The notes under the pieces: generated by a model
Told to the model about the DNA's origin: nothing
What the model saw: the letters and a program-made list of their open reading frames with translations, nothing else
Database searches by the model: none
NCBI GenBank assembly: GCA_039679855.1
Contig: JBDKUE010000067.1
Span: 1 to 14,805 of the forward strand
Length of the DNA: 14,805 nucleotides
Direction of reading: 5' to 3'
DNA from: UBA5314 sp039679855
GTDB taxonomy: Bacteria; Bacillota; Syntrophomonadia; Syntrophomonadales; Syntrophomonadaceae
Shown: positions 7,581-14,657 of the stretch, in pieces
Layout: each line of letters begins with the position of its first letter
How positions within the stretch are numbered: the first letter of the stretch is position 1
Made by a program: the position numbers and the translations under genes

Positions 7581-8129
7581 ATGAAGAAAATCAAAATCTT
7601 TTCTCTAATTATGCTGCTGTCTCTCAGCCTATGGGTTGGCGCCTGTTCCAAAAGCACCACCCAGGCCCCCCCGCCTGCTGCTCCGGAACAACCCAAGCCG
7701 GTGGCAACACAGGAGGTAAATCTCTACTTTTCCGATGATCAGGCTATGTACCTGGTAGCGGAAAAGAGGAGCATTCAAGCTGAAGCTGCCGACCAGAAAC
7801 AGCTGGCCGCATCTGTTGTCAACGAGTTGATCGCAGGTCCCAAACAAGCCAAGCTTTATGCTACCATGCCCCAGGGAAGCAAGCTTCTCTCCCTGGAGAT
7901 AGCAGGCGGCCTGGCCACCGTTAACCTCAACCAGGATTTTCAGTCCAAACACTCCGGCGGCAGCACCGGTGAAATGATGACCATCTATTCACTGGTCAAC
8001 AGCCTGACCGATCTTCAAGGAATTCAGCAGGTTCAGCTGTTGGTGGAAGGTAAAAAGCTGGAGACCCTGAAAGGCCATTTGGAAATAAGCGAGCCCTTGA
8101 CCCGCAACCCTGATATCATCAAAAAATAA
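7581..8129 (+). CDS. GerMN-domain lipoprotein
   Basis: This is a 182-residue exported lipoprotein. A hydrophobic signal peptide (about 1-21) ends in a lipobox VGAC, so Cys22 should be lipid-modified and anchor the protein on the outer face of the membrane. A proline-rich linker (about 29-43) leads to a GerMN domain (about 45-165). Its typical elements are EVNLYFSDDQAMYLVAEKR, then VVNELIAGP, and GLATVNLNQDF followed by a helical stretch and LLVEGK. GerMN domains occur in the spore germination and sporulation protein GerM and in many lipoproteins; they are thought to bind cell-wall or other extracellular ligands, so the exact role is unknown. AAAGGAGG precedes the ATG. The fosX-like gene begins 10 bases after the stop, so the two are probably cotranscribed. 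Confidence 0.9.
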   Translation: MKKIKIFSLIMLLSLSLWVGACSKSTTQAPPPAAPEQPKPVATQEVNLYFSDDQAMYLVAEKRSIQAEAADQKQLAASVVNELIAGPKQAKLYATMPQGSKLLSLEIAGGLATVNLNQDFQSKHSGGSTGEMMTIYSLVNSLTDLQGIQQVQLLVEGKKLETLKGHLEISEPLTRNPDIIKK

Positions 8130-8139
8130 GGGTGTGGAT

Positions 8140-8547
8140 ATGATTCAAGGAATAAGCCACATGACTTTTTTGGTGAAGGACCTGGAAAGAGCCGCTGATT
8201 TTTTTATCGCCGTCTTTGAAGCCCGGCAGATCTACAACAGCGAGGACAATCCCGAGTCACACTGCCGGGAGCGTTTTCTAATGCTTAACGACCTGTGGAT
8301 CTGCATTATGGAGGGCGAGCCGCTTGTTGAGCAAACCTATAATCATGTAGCCTTTAAAATACCCGATGAGTTATACCCGGTTTATGAAGCCAGGATACAT
8401 GCTTTGGGACTTGAGCGGAGGCCCTCCCGGCCCAGGCGTAAAGGGGAGGCCCGTTCCATTTACTTTTACGATTATGACAACCACCTCTTTGAATTACATA
8501 CGGGAGAACTGGAAGAAAGAATGAAATACTACCTACCCCAGGCTTGA
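8140..8547 (+). CDS. fosX: FosX-like fosfomycin hydrolase (VOC/glyoxalase superfamily)
   Basis: FosX opens the epoxide of fosfomycin with water in a Mn(II)-dependent reaction and so inactivates the antibiotic. From the ATG at 8140 the protein has 135 residues; Listeria FosX has about 133. Counting from that ATG, the metal ligands His7, His69 (TYNHVAF) and Glu118 (HLFELH) and the catalytic base Glu44 (CRERF) fall at the same numbers as in FosX. LWICIMEG and RSIYFYDYDNHLFELHTG are near-identical to it by memory. Glu44 separates FosX from the thiol-transferring FosA and FosB. A GTG at 8134 would add two residues, but AAGGGTG overlaps it and suits the ATG better. Activity is inferred; some FosX homologues have weak activity. 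Confidence 0.85.
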   Translation: MIQGISHMTFLVKDLERAADFFIAVFEARQIYNSEDNPESHCRERFLMLNDLWICIMEGEPLVEQTYNHVAFKIPDELYPVYEARIHALGLERRPSRPRRKGEARSIYFYDYDNHLFELHTGELEERMKYYLPQA

Positions 8548-8616
8548 AACGACTTGTAGTGTATACCGCCGAAAGACGACCACGCAAAAGGGAGAACAGG
8601 CAGTAAAGCCGTGCTC

Positions 8617-8637
8617 GTTTTCTGGATTCCAGAAAAC
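8617..8637. repeat. Palindrome between convergent genes
   Basis: Two exact 10-base arms (GTTTTCTGGA and TCCAGAAAAC) flank a single T. It sits three bases from the terminator stem of the PAS gene. With so small a centre it is a poor RNA hairpin on its own, so it could be a protein-binding dyad or an auxiliary part of the termination region. Confidence 0.6.
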
Positions 8638-8676
8638 TAAACAGACCGCTCTTAAGAACGATTATGAGCGGTCTGT
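8628..8676 (-). terminator. Terminator of the multi-PAS gene
   Basis: ACAGACCGCTC (8641-8651) pairs with GAGCGGTCTGT (8666-8676), an 11-base stem with a 14-base loop. Reading on the minus strand, TTTAGTTTTC follows the stem, giving a T-rich tail. It lies 44 bases past the PAS gene stop. On the plus strand no T-run follows, so it is a weaker stop for the fosX transcript. Confidence 0.7.
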
Positions 8677-8719
8677 CCACGCTACTACACTGATATTAGA
8701 TTTAATATACGGCCAGGCT

Positions 8720-10588
8720 TTAGGCTTTTTTAGGCCTGCTTTGCTTCTTGACCGTGATCATGATTCCCGATTTTTGGGATTTTACTTCCAGGCTCACATT
8801 TACCTGAGTCCCCTTACTGCGAACAAAAGAGACCTCAAACGGAGCAGGCTGCTCAACCTGAATAAACTCCTGGGCTGCGGCTTGATCCTTTTCAGCCAGC
8901 AGACTTTCCAGGCCGCGTCCCACCATTTCTTTACCTTTATAGCCCAATAATTTATGCAGGCTCTGGCTGGCGTAGATTATCTTACCGGTTTTCTCAGCCA
9001 ACAACAGGGGAATAGCCATGCTGTCCAAGGCCTCGACGTATTCGTCTTCCAGGGCTTTCATATCGTCTTTAAGGGTTTGCAGGTAATTATAGCGGTCGGT
9101 TATATCGCGCAGGCACTCTATAGCTCCCAGCATCTTGCCTTCCTCGTCATACCAGGGCATAGCCCTACCCCATAAATAGCGCCCCTGGCCTCTCAGATTG
9201 GGAGTGGGAAATTCGCTGATGACCGTATAACGGTCCACTTCCACCACCTGGTAATACTGTTGAACTTCCTCCGGCTGCAAGACCAGATCCACCATGATAG
9301 GCCGGCGGTCACCGTAAAAGGCCAGTGAATATTCGTAATTGCCCTTGCCCAGCATTTCCTCGGCTTTTATCCCCGTCAACTCCTCCATAGCTTCATTCCA
9401 GGCCACCACCGTACCTTCCATGTTGATGGCCAGAGTGGCGTCAGGCAGGTACTGAACCAATCCTTTCAGGCTCTGTTCGGCTTTCTTAAGACTGATTATC
9501 TCTTCCTTCATCCTGGTTATATTGCGGCCTATGCCCTGAACGGCCACCGGCTTGCCGCCTTTGTATATGGGCCAGATGCTCATATCCAGATACAACTGCT
9601 TCCCATTTTTCGATATGAACCCGGCCTCATAATTTACATAACGCCCGTTCGCCAGCCGCTGGTACTGAAAGCCCCTGAGCAATTGCAGGGTGTCTTCATC
9701 GGCCAGTTCTTGAATGTTCATCCGCTTCAGCTCGCCGGTCAGATATCCGGTTATCCTTTCCGCAGCTGGGTTGACTGATATAAAATTGCCGCCCAGATCG
9801 GTAATGAAGATAAAATCGCTGGCGTTCTTAAAGAAGCCTTCATACTCTTTGCGGGCGCTGCGCAGTTCATCATTGGCGGTTTTTACGGTGGTTATATCAC
9901 GAATTACGGCTACCAGGCGGACTTCTTCCTGCAACATCACGCGGCGACAGCGAACATCGATCCAAAATTCATGTCCGTTGGAGTCCAGAGCCTTCCATTC
10001 CATAGACTGCGGCATATCCCGGGGCGCCATGCGCAGCCAGCGCTTGAATTCTTCGCTGGTAAAAGGCGCTTCGTCGGCGCACAACTCGCCCATGTTCTTG
10101 GTTATAAGTTCTTCATGGTTATAGCCGAACATGTTGCAGGCCGATTTGTTGGCTACTAAAATATCTGTAGTATAGGTATCCTGGATGATCACCGCATCCC
10201 ATATTTCATCAAAGACTTCACGATAATCCTGAGCCAGAGCAGCTACCACGAATTCAAAGCGCTTGACGTCGCTTATATCATCAGCGACTGAAATCAAGCC
10301 CTGTGGGGTGGGATAGAGCCGTTCCATAAAGCAGCGGTTGGCAATGGTTGTTTCCGTTTGAGCACCGGAGCCGCTGGAAAGCACTTGCATGTAGGCCTTG
10401 TGAGTGGGGCTTCCAGTCAAATCCGGAAGCACCTCGAGGAGTTTGCGCCCGGCCAGTTCCTCGGCAGTGGACCCGAGCAAGCTGGCATATGCAGCATTAC
10501 AATATACTATCACCAGCTTTTTATTGATGACCAATACTGGAGATTCAATGCATTCAAGAAATACTCTAAACCTGTCGTCTTTAACCAT
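8720..10588 (-). CDS. Multi-PAS sensor protein without a recognisable output domain
   Basis: This 622-residue cytoplasmic protein appears to be built of five PAS domains: about 6-112, 120-238, 248-362, 374-510 and 517-617. Each has the usual PAS start and most end in the D-I-(T/S) motif that leads to the next domain (DDISDVKRF, RDITTVK, RNITRMKEE, RDITDRYNY). Short helical or coiled linkers such as NDELRSARKEYEG join them. PAS domains bind small ligands or cofactors, or mediate dimerisation. No histidine kinase, GGDEF, EAL, HD-GYP, AAA+ or DNA-binding motif is visible, and the protein ends eight residues or so after the last PAS. There is no membrane segment. The ribosome binding site is GGAGG, nine bases before the ATG. 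It is monocistronic with its own terminator, so its partner is unknown. Confidence 0.88.
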   Translation of the reverse strand: MVKDDRFRVFLECIESPVLVINKKLVIVYCNAAYASLLGSTAEELAGRKLLEVLPDLTGSPTHKAYMQVLSSGSGAQTETTIANRCFMERLYPTPQGLISVADDISDVKRFEFVVAALAQDYREVFDEIWDAVIIQDTYTTDILVANKSACNMFGYNHEELITKNMGELCADEAPFTSEEFKRWLRMAPRDMPQSMEWKALDSNGHEFWIDVRCRRVMLQEEVRLVAVIRDITTVKTANDELRSARKEYEGFFKNASDFIFITDLGGNFISVNPAAERITGYLTGELKRMNIQELADEDTLQLLRGFQYQRLANGRYVNYEAGFISKNGKQLYLDMSIWPIYKGGKPVAVQGIGRNITRMKEEIISLKKAEQSLKGLVQYLPDATLAINMEGTVVAWNEAMEELTGIKAEEMLGKGNYEYSLAFYGDRRPIMVDLVLQPEEVQQYYQVVEVDRYTVISEFPTPNLRGQGRYLWGRAMPWYDEEGKMLGAIECLRDITDRYNYLQTLKDDMKALEDEYVEALDSMAIPLLLAEKTGKIIYASQSLHKLLGYKGKEMVGRGLESLLAEKDQAAAQEFIQVEQPAPFEVSFVRSKGTQVNVSLEVKSQKSGIMITVKKQSRPKKA

Positions 10589-10804
10589 TCCTTACCGCCT
10601 CCCGTCACGATCACAGCCCCTGGTCAACAAAATACACGGTCAGTTGAATTAAAGTGCAGCTACCGTATTCTCCCCTGGAACCCTTTAGGCCTCCATTCCA
10701 AATATTTAGATACTGTTATTAGTCTATTTTCAACCGTCCTCTATAATATTCCTTCTTGTACTATTGTATATATTATAAATCAGCCAAGCTTGCACTTAAA
10801 AGTA
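10589..10804. other. AT-rich leader upstream of the multi-PAS gene, no gene seen
   Basis: About 215 bases separate the multi-PAS gene from the terminator of the lipoprotein gene behind it. The part near 10740-10790 is very AT-rich and contains TATAAT on the minus strand, which could be a -10 box, but no convincing -35 box stands at the right distance. I recognise no riboswitch and no small gene. Confidence 0.4.
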
Positions 10805-10832
10805 CAAATAAAAAGGGGAGTTAACCTCCCCT
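10805..10832 (-). terminator. Terminator of the lipoprotein gene
   Basis: AGGGGAG (10814-10820) pairs with CTCCCCT (10826-10832) around a TTAAC loop. On the minus strand the stem is followed by TTTTTATTTG, a clear intrinsic terminator 22 bases past the stop codon. Confidence 0.88.
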
Positions 10833-10854
10833 CAATTTTGGAACACTATGCTGT

Positions 10855-11394
10855 TTATTTTTCTTCGTTATAGGCTACCCAGCCACCTATACCTTTGCTG
10901 CTGGAATCGGCAGCCAGAACCAGGTTGACATCGCGTTTATCTTTTTCCGCCAAGAGCATGTATGAACCATCTCCGGATTTATTTACCGTGGTTATTTTCC
11001 AGCCGGCCTGTTCTAAAGCTGCTTTATAGGTGTCGCCGGCAGCAGCGTCTACGCCTTCATAGTATACCATCATGGCCTTGCCATCGGCAGTCGAGCTTTC
11101 CGATGTCATGGTAATCTTGCCACTGCCAAATTTGGGAACATCACTGGGAATAGTACTCGGCCATTCATAGGTACCGCCGACTTTCATGGTTCCCTGGTCG
11201 GTCTTAAACTCCATCTCGCCCTTATTGATATCAACTTTGGCATCTTTGGCCCCGCTTTGTTCCATAGCATTTTCTACAGCCTTTTCAGTTGCCTTTTCTC
11301 CAACTTTATCCGTAATTAGGCTGCAGCCCGAAATCATCAGGCAGGATAATACAAATATCGAAAGTAAAAGAACTGTAGCGGTTTTTTTCTTCAT
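10855..11394 (-). CDS. Hypothetical lipoprotein (179 residues)
   Basis: I do not recognise a characterised family. The protein begins with a lysine-rich start and a hydrophobic stretch (about 8-20) ending in the lipobox ISGC, so Cys24 should be the lipidated residue. Next comes a short charged helix (EKATEKAVENAMEQ, about 33-46), then a region that alternates like beta strands (KVDINKGEMEFKTDQGTMKV) and a C-terminal alpha/beta-looking part with YKAALEQAGWKITT and GGWVAY. It is probably anchored on the outer membrane face. GGGGAGG stands nine bases before the ATG. It is transcribed alone and ends in a strong terminator. Confidence 0.85.
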   Translation of the reverse strand: MKKKTATVLLLSIFVLSCLMISGCSLITDKVGEKATEKAVENAMEQSGAKDAKVDINKGEMEFKTDQGTMKVGGTYEWPSTIPSDVPKFGSGKITMTSESSTADGKAMMVYYEGVDAAAGDTYKAALEQAGWKITTVNKSGDGSYMLLAEKDKRDVNLVLAADSSSKGIGGWVAYNEEK

Positions 11395-11650
11395 AACTAT
11401 TAGCCTCCCCTAATTAATAAGTTGCAGGATTATCCTAACAGTCCCTCCTTTATACCTCATTTATGACAAGTTTATAATATTTTATCCGGGCTGGCAATGA
11501 GGCCAGTACTTGGAAATAATACCTGGCAGATCCCCTTTCAAAAGCCTCCCGGCAGTCGGTTCGGCCTCCGGGAAAAGCGATTTTATTACTAGCAGGTTTC
11601 TCTCCCTCATATATCTTTAACAAAGAGCAGACCTGAAAGGAGGAGCACCA
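11395..11650. other. Intergenic region between divergent genes
   Basis: These 256 bases separate the minus-strand lipoprotein gene from a plus-strand gene. The AT-rich part (11460-11490) holds several TATAAT-like sequences on both strands, with no clean promoter pair. TCCCGG (11548-11553) can pair with CCGGGA (11569-11574), a short stem without a T-run. AGGAT-T-ATCCT near 11427-11437 is a small dyad. No gene is evident. Confidence 0.4.
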
Positions 11651-12142
11651 TTGCGAAAATGCCTGTTGTTCAGTTTATCTTTGGTCCTTGCCCTGGGCAT
11701 TCTGGGCGGAGTTTTTTATTACCGGGAAAATGAAAATAACCAGCTTCAGGAGAGGAGAATTCAGCTTTTAGAAGACGCCCTGGCCCCCAAAACAGCCGAC
11801 GGAGTGGCTTATTCCTGGGCCCAGGCGGTAAAGACCCGTAATGGGGCCTGGCAATATGCCTTGATGAATGATATTTTGCGCAGGCAGTATCTCAAAGAAT
11901 TCGAGGAAGCCAACTGGGTGACCGGTTTTTCCAGCCCCTGGGTGGAAAAGTACAAAGTAAGCCGCCAGTCCGTTGATGAGAAAGGTTCGGTCAACTTCCA
12001 GATCAATTTCGATTGGTATACCAGTTCCGGCTACGCCTATTCCAACACCGCCATTCTGGTTGCCACCCGCTACGATTCCGGTCAGGTCAACGAACGCTGG
12101 CTGATCAGCTTCCTGGATTTCGAATATGAACCGGCTCCCTGA
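11651..12142 (+). CDS. Hypothetical membrane-anchored or secreted protein (TTG start)
   Basis: This 163-residue protein has an N-terminal membrane helix (about 5-24, LLFSLSLVLALGILGGVFYY) with no clear lipobox, so it is probably anchored with its bulk outside. A short charged helix (ENENNQLQERRIQLLEDAL) follows. The remainder (about 50-160) is rich in aromatics and looks like an alpha+beta domain, perhaps of the NTF2 or DUF4829-like kind (guess): AYSWAQAVKTRNGAWQYALM, then strand-like stretches ending in ERWLISFLDFEYEP. The start is TTG, seven bases behind a strong AAAGGAGG; no ATG is available nearby. A terminator follows the gene, so it is transcribed alone. Confidence 0.8.
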   Translation: MRKCLLFSLSLVLALGILGGVFYYRENENNQLQERRIQLLEDALAPKTADGVAYSWAQAVKTRNGAWQYALMNDILRRQYLKEFEEANWVTGFSSPWVEKYKVSRQSVDEKGSVNFQINFDWYTSSGYAYSNTAILVATRYDSGQVNERWLISFLDFEYEPAP

Positions 12143-12194
12143 CCGACTATCCTTTTTAAGGGGAGGTCTTACCTAATCCTTATCCCGGCTCTTC

Positions 12195-12219
12195 ACCGGG
12201 CTTCATTCAGCCCGGTTTT
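12195..12219 (+). terminator. Intrinsic terminator
   Basis: ACCGGGCT (12195-12202) pairs with AGCCCGGT (12209-12216) around TCATTC, and TTTTC then AT-rich sequence follows. It ends the transcript of the membrane-anchored gene upstream. Confidence 0.85.
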
Positions 12220-12227
12220 CATTATTA

Positions 12228-12255
12228 TTGAAAAGCCATCTGCAGGTGCTAGAAT
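12228..12255 (+). promoter_or_regulatory. Probable promoter of the 68-residue protein gene
   Basis: TTGAAA (12228-12233), a 16-base spacer and TAGAAT (12250-12255) fit a sigma-A promoter. It sits directly after the upstream terminator and 33 bases before the start codon. Confidence 0.6.
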
Positions 12256-12288
12256 AGACTTAAGAACAGTCAGCGAGGGGGTAAAGAA

Positions 12289-12495
12289 ATGGAACTCGGA
12301 GACCATGTGGTAGTCAATGAGAGGAGACACCCGTTTTACAAGTTCACCGGAACCGTGGTTGGCAAGCGAGGCTATACCGAAACCGGTGATCTCTTGCTGC
12401 TCATTTTGATCAACGAACGGCAGCGCAGTTATCTGATCCCGGAATCGATGGTCTGCCTTCAGAAAGATAAGCCGTCGCCATCAAAACTATCTTAG
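12289..12495 (+). CDS. Small SH3/KOW-like hypothetical protein (68 residues)
   Basis: This small basic protein begins MELGDHVVVN and continues with FTGTVVGKRGY, a pattern of short strands and a glycine turn resembling KOW or SH3-like beta barrels. The hydrophobic strand LLLLILI and the end of the domain YLIPESMVCL fit such a barrel. There are no cysteine clusters, membrane segments or catalytic motifs. A GAGGGGGT ribosome binding site precedes the ATG. It could bind nucleic acid or a partner protein, but that is only inferred from the fold guess. It lies 66 bases upstream of the Nudix gene and may share its transcript. Confidence 0.72.
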   Translation: MELGDHVVVNERRHPFYKFTGTVVGKRGYTETGDLLLLILINERQRSYLIPESMVCLQKDKPSPSKLS

Positions 12496-12561
12496 CACAA
12501 TTCGGCTAATGCCTTCCCGTACCTATTTTATCTACTCTTTTCGATCGGGAGTGTTTTTTCT

Positions 12562-13083
12562 ATGCCCTATCCTGCCAAACAGCGCTATTATTTCTGCCCT
12601 AAATGTTCTGGACCTCTGGCCTACCAAGCGCAAAAAGGACGGCTGCGCTTGACCTGTCAGTCCTGCGCCTATATCTTTTATGAAAATCCGGTGGTGGGCG
12701 TAGCGGGAATCTTATTAAATACCCTGGGCCAGGTTTTGCTAGGGAAACGCTTGAGCAGCCGCTACCGGGGATTATGGTGCATACCCTGCGGTTACCTCGA
12801 ATACGATGAAGATCTGCATGAAGGCTTAAAAAGAGAGTTTAAAGAAGAAACCGCCCTGGACGTAGAAATTCAAGAGCTCTTTACCGCCTTATCCAATTTC
12901 CATGATCCGCAAATGCACAGTGTGGGCATCTGGTTCCTGGTTCAGACGATAGGCGGGACTCTGTCGGCCGGTGATGACCTTGACGAGCTGTCCTTTTTCC
13001 CGCTGGACGACCTTCCCCGCCTGGCCTTTCCCACCGATGCAACAGTGCTGGCCATGCTGAGGAAAAAAGAACGCAGATTATGA
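12562..13083 (+). CDS. Zinc-ribbon Nudix hydrolase
   Basis: Nudix enzymes cleave nucleoside diphosphates linked to another group, such as ADP-ribose, NADH or modified nucleotides; the substrate here is not predictable. The 173-residue protein has a zinc ribbon first (Cys12, Cys15, Cys32, Cys35) and the Nudix box at 77-99. In the box, Gly77, Glu83 and REFKEE (91-96) are intact, while the late conserved glycine is Ala98. WCIPCGYLEYDE is the form common in zinc-ribbon Nudix proteins. The ribosome binding site GGGAG is ten bases before the ATG with a T-run between them, which is a little far. An imperfect stem (TCCCG/CGGGA) could enclose that site. Confidence 0.9.
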   Translation: MPYPAKQRYYFCPKCSGPLAYQAQKGRLRLTCQSCAYIFYENPVVGVAGILLNTLGQVLLGKRLSSRYRGLWCIPCGYLEYDEDLHEGLKREFKEETALDVEIQELFTALSNFHDPQMHSVGIWFLVQTIGGTLSAGDDLDELSFFPLDDLPRLAFPTDATVLAMLRKKERRL

Positions 13084-13157
13084 TGCTCATCAAATTATTG
13101 TTCATATTGTTAAATTAATATCCGCGATTTCTGCCCGGTGTTTACCTGATACGCCTT

Positions 13158-13751
13158 TCAGCTCCCTGAGCCGAAGTGGGCGTCAATGATGCGTTCCGCC
13201 AACCGGCGCTGCCAATCAGCCTGGCTGATCAGCGATAATACCAGAAGAAGCCATTCCATCTGTTCGTTGTCCATCGAAGAAGTTTGGGAGCACAACTGTC
13301 CGATAGTATCCGCCCGGTCCAGCCACTGTTCACCCCATCCCTCCTGGCCCAACTCTTCAATTTCTAAAAAGAGGGTATATAATTCACCGATTATCGATTC
13401 ATGACCATCACCCCGCTCCAATAGCGGTGCGAAGAGGGCTGAGATATCTTGTATGGACATGATATGCTTCAAGCGATACATGAGCAGTAGGAGCACCATA
13501 TTTTCCCGGGAGTACTTCTTCTTTTTGGGAGATAGAATTATTCCGGCCTTGGCGTAATTGTTAATCATTGTTTTGGTAAACACCTTTTCCTTGGGGCCGC
13601 GTTTGTTATCGGATAGGCGCGTCTCCATAAATGTCAGCACCTGATCCATATAGAGATCGATGTCCGGAATATCGGCCAGATCAATCCGGGTGGGCTTTTG
13701 CAGTTCCCTGATACACACTTCCAGACTGCTTTTGCTGAGCATGTATTTCAT
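13158..13751 (-). CDS. DUF1836 family protein
   Basis: The first 110 or so residues match DUF1836, a Firmicutes family of unknown role: DIPDIDLYMDQVLTFME, KVFTKTMINNYAKAGII, then PKKKKYSRENMVLLLLMYRLK and a stretch on MSIQDISALFAPLL. The TKTMINNY-KKKKYS part resembles a MerR-like or helical DNA-binding start, and I suspect a transcription regulator, but no function is established. The C-terminal 80 residues are a less conserved helical region. Two ATGs are close: AGAAGG touches the one at 13757 but lies six bases before that at 13751, which I chose (197 residues). It diverges from the hemolysin III gene, which is a candidate target. Confidence 0.88.
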   Translation of the reverse strand: MKYMLSKSSLEVCIRELQKPTRIDLADIPDIDLYMDQVLTFMETRLSDNKRGPKEKVFTKTMINNYAKAGIILSPKKKKYSRENMVLLLLMYRLKHIMSIQDISALFAPLLERGDGHESIIGELYTLFLEIEELGQEGWGEQWLDRADTIGQLCSQTSSMDNEQMEWLLLVLSLISQADWQRRLAERIIDAHFGSGS

Positions 13752-13812
13752 CGCCATCCTTCTTGTACTCTGTTAACCCAAATTCTTTATTGAATAATTT
13801 ACCACATATCCA

Positions 13813-13841
13813 TTGAACAATAAACCGGTTAGTAGTATCAT
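13813..13841 (+). promoter_or_regulatory. Probable promoter of the hemolysin III family gene
   Basis: TTGAAC (13813-13818), a 17-base spacer and TATCAT (13836-13841) fit a sigma-A promoter. The -10 box overlaps the left half of an inverted repeat. Confidence 0.5.
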
Positions 13842-13870
13842 ATATTGCATAAAGTAGTTTTTAATACTAC
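13832..13870. repeat. Inverted repeat in the DUF1836/hemolysin III divergent region
   Basis: GTAGTAT (13832-13838) and ATACTAC (13864-13870) are exact inverted arms 25 bases apart. A third related half, GTAGT, lies between them at about 13854-13858. They cover the -10 region of the hemolysin III promoter and could be an operator for a dimeric regulator. AT-rich sequence makes chance possible. Confidence 0.4.
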
Positions 13871-13899
13871 GTTGTATTTATTAGCATGGAGGTCTTCTT

Positions 13900-14610
13900 A
13901 TGAATGAATTGGAACAATCCGATGAGTTGAGATCTGCAGGTAAGTTCAGTCGTTTAAAAAACTGGATAAAATCATGGCCGGGTAGAGAACCGCTTAATGC
14001 CTACAGTCATTTCTTAGGAGCAATTCTGGCCATTGTGGGCCTGATTTTTCTTCTCAAGCGGGTTCCGCTGGGTTCCGGTGCACGTTATTACGCTGCTTTG
14101 AGTATATTTGGCGCCAGCCTCATCCTCCTCTACTGCACCAGCGGAATATACCACGTAGTCAACGGTTCCAAACGCCTTATTGCCTATCTGCGCCGTTTGG
14201 ATCATATGATGATATACATCTTGATAGCCGGCACCTATACCCCGGTTTGCCTGCTGGTTTTGGAAGGTTCATGGCGATGGGGTCTGCTGATAGCCGTTTG
14301 GTCCCTGGCCCTGGCCGGCATTCTATTTAAGCTGGTGTGGTTTACTGCCCCCCGCTGGCTGTCTACCGCTTCCTACGTCCTCATGGGGTGGGTGGCAGCG
14401 GTGGCCTTTTATCCCCTGTCCATGGCCATGTCACTGGCCGGCATCATCAGACTGATTTTAGGCGGAGTTTTCTACAGCGTAGGTGCAGTAATCTATGCCA
14501 CCAAACGGCCCCGCCTGAACCTGCAACTGGTAGGCTTCCACGAAATATTCCACTTCCTTGTTTTGGCCGGCAGCATAACCCATTACATTATGGTCCTGCA
14601 GTTCCTCTAA
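13900..14610 (+). CDS. Hemolysin III / PAQR family integral membrane protein (TrhA-like)
   Basis: This 236-residue protein has about seven membrane helices (roughly 37-53, 63-85, 103-121, 128-148, 155-175, 178-199 and 213-233). It carries the PAQR metal-site motifs: YSHFLGA with His37, GIYH with His85, RRLDHMMIYILIAGTYTP with Asp101, and FHEIFHFLVLAGSITHY with His214, His218 and His228. In eukaryotes PAQR proteins are adiponectin or progestin receptors; bacterial members are called hemolysin III, and TrhA of E. coli influences membrane lipid homeostasis. The name hemolysin should not be read as proof of toxicity. The start follows GGAGG with an eight-base gap. It diverges from the DUF1836 gene. 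Confidence 0.92.
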   Translation: MNELEQSDELRSAGKFSRLKNWIKSWPGREPLNAYSHFLGAILAIVGLIFLLKRVPLGSGARYYAALSIFGASLILLYCTSGIYHVVNGSKRLIAYLRRLDHMMIYILIAGTYTPVCLLVLEGSWRWGLLIAVWSLALAGILFKLVWFTAPRWLSTASYVLMGWVAAVAFYPLSMAMSLAGIIRLILGGVFYSVGAVIYATKRPRLNLQLVGFHEIFHFLVLAGSITHYIMVLQFL

Positions 14611-14640
14611 GGGACGGGTGACACAGGGGGACTCTCACCG
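14611..14640. repeat. GACGGGTGACACAGGGGGAC-type sequence, possible interspersed repeat remnant
   Basis: The stretch after the hemolysin III stop begins GGGACGGGTGACACAGGGGG and ends ACTCTCACC, with GGTGA and TCACC as inverted ends. Similar phrases occur in repeated intergenic elements of some Clostridia, as I recall. The window contains only this copy, so this is weak. Confidence 0.3.
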
Positions 14641-14657
14641 CCAAGTTATCGCCCATG

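Noticed and set aside
8354..8680. Minus-strand open frame opposite fosX and the palindrome
   Set aside because: Antisense to a gene with all catalytic residues, and it runs through the terminator stem; also not a missing output domain for the PAS protein.
10589..10804. Cyclic-di-GMP or other riboswitch before the multi-PAS gene
   Set aside because: No conserved aptamer core seen; only a bulged stem around ACGGT/ACCGT.
10358..10873. Plus-strand open frame of 171 codons across the PAS gene start and leader
   Set aside because: It covers a promoter region and a minus-strand terminator and has no recognisable protein features.
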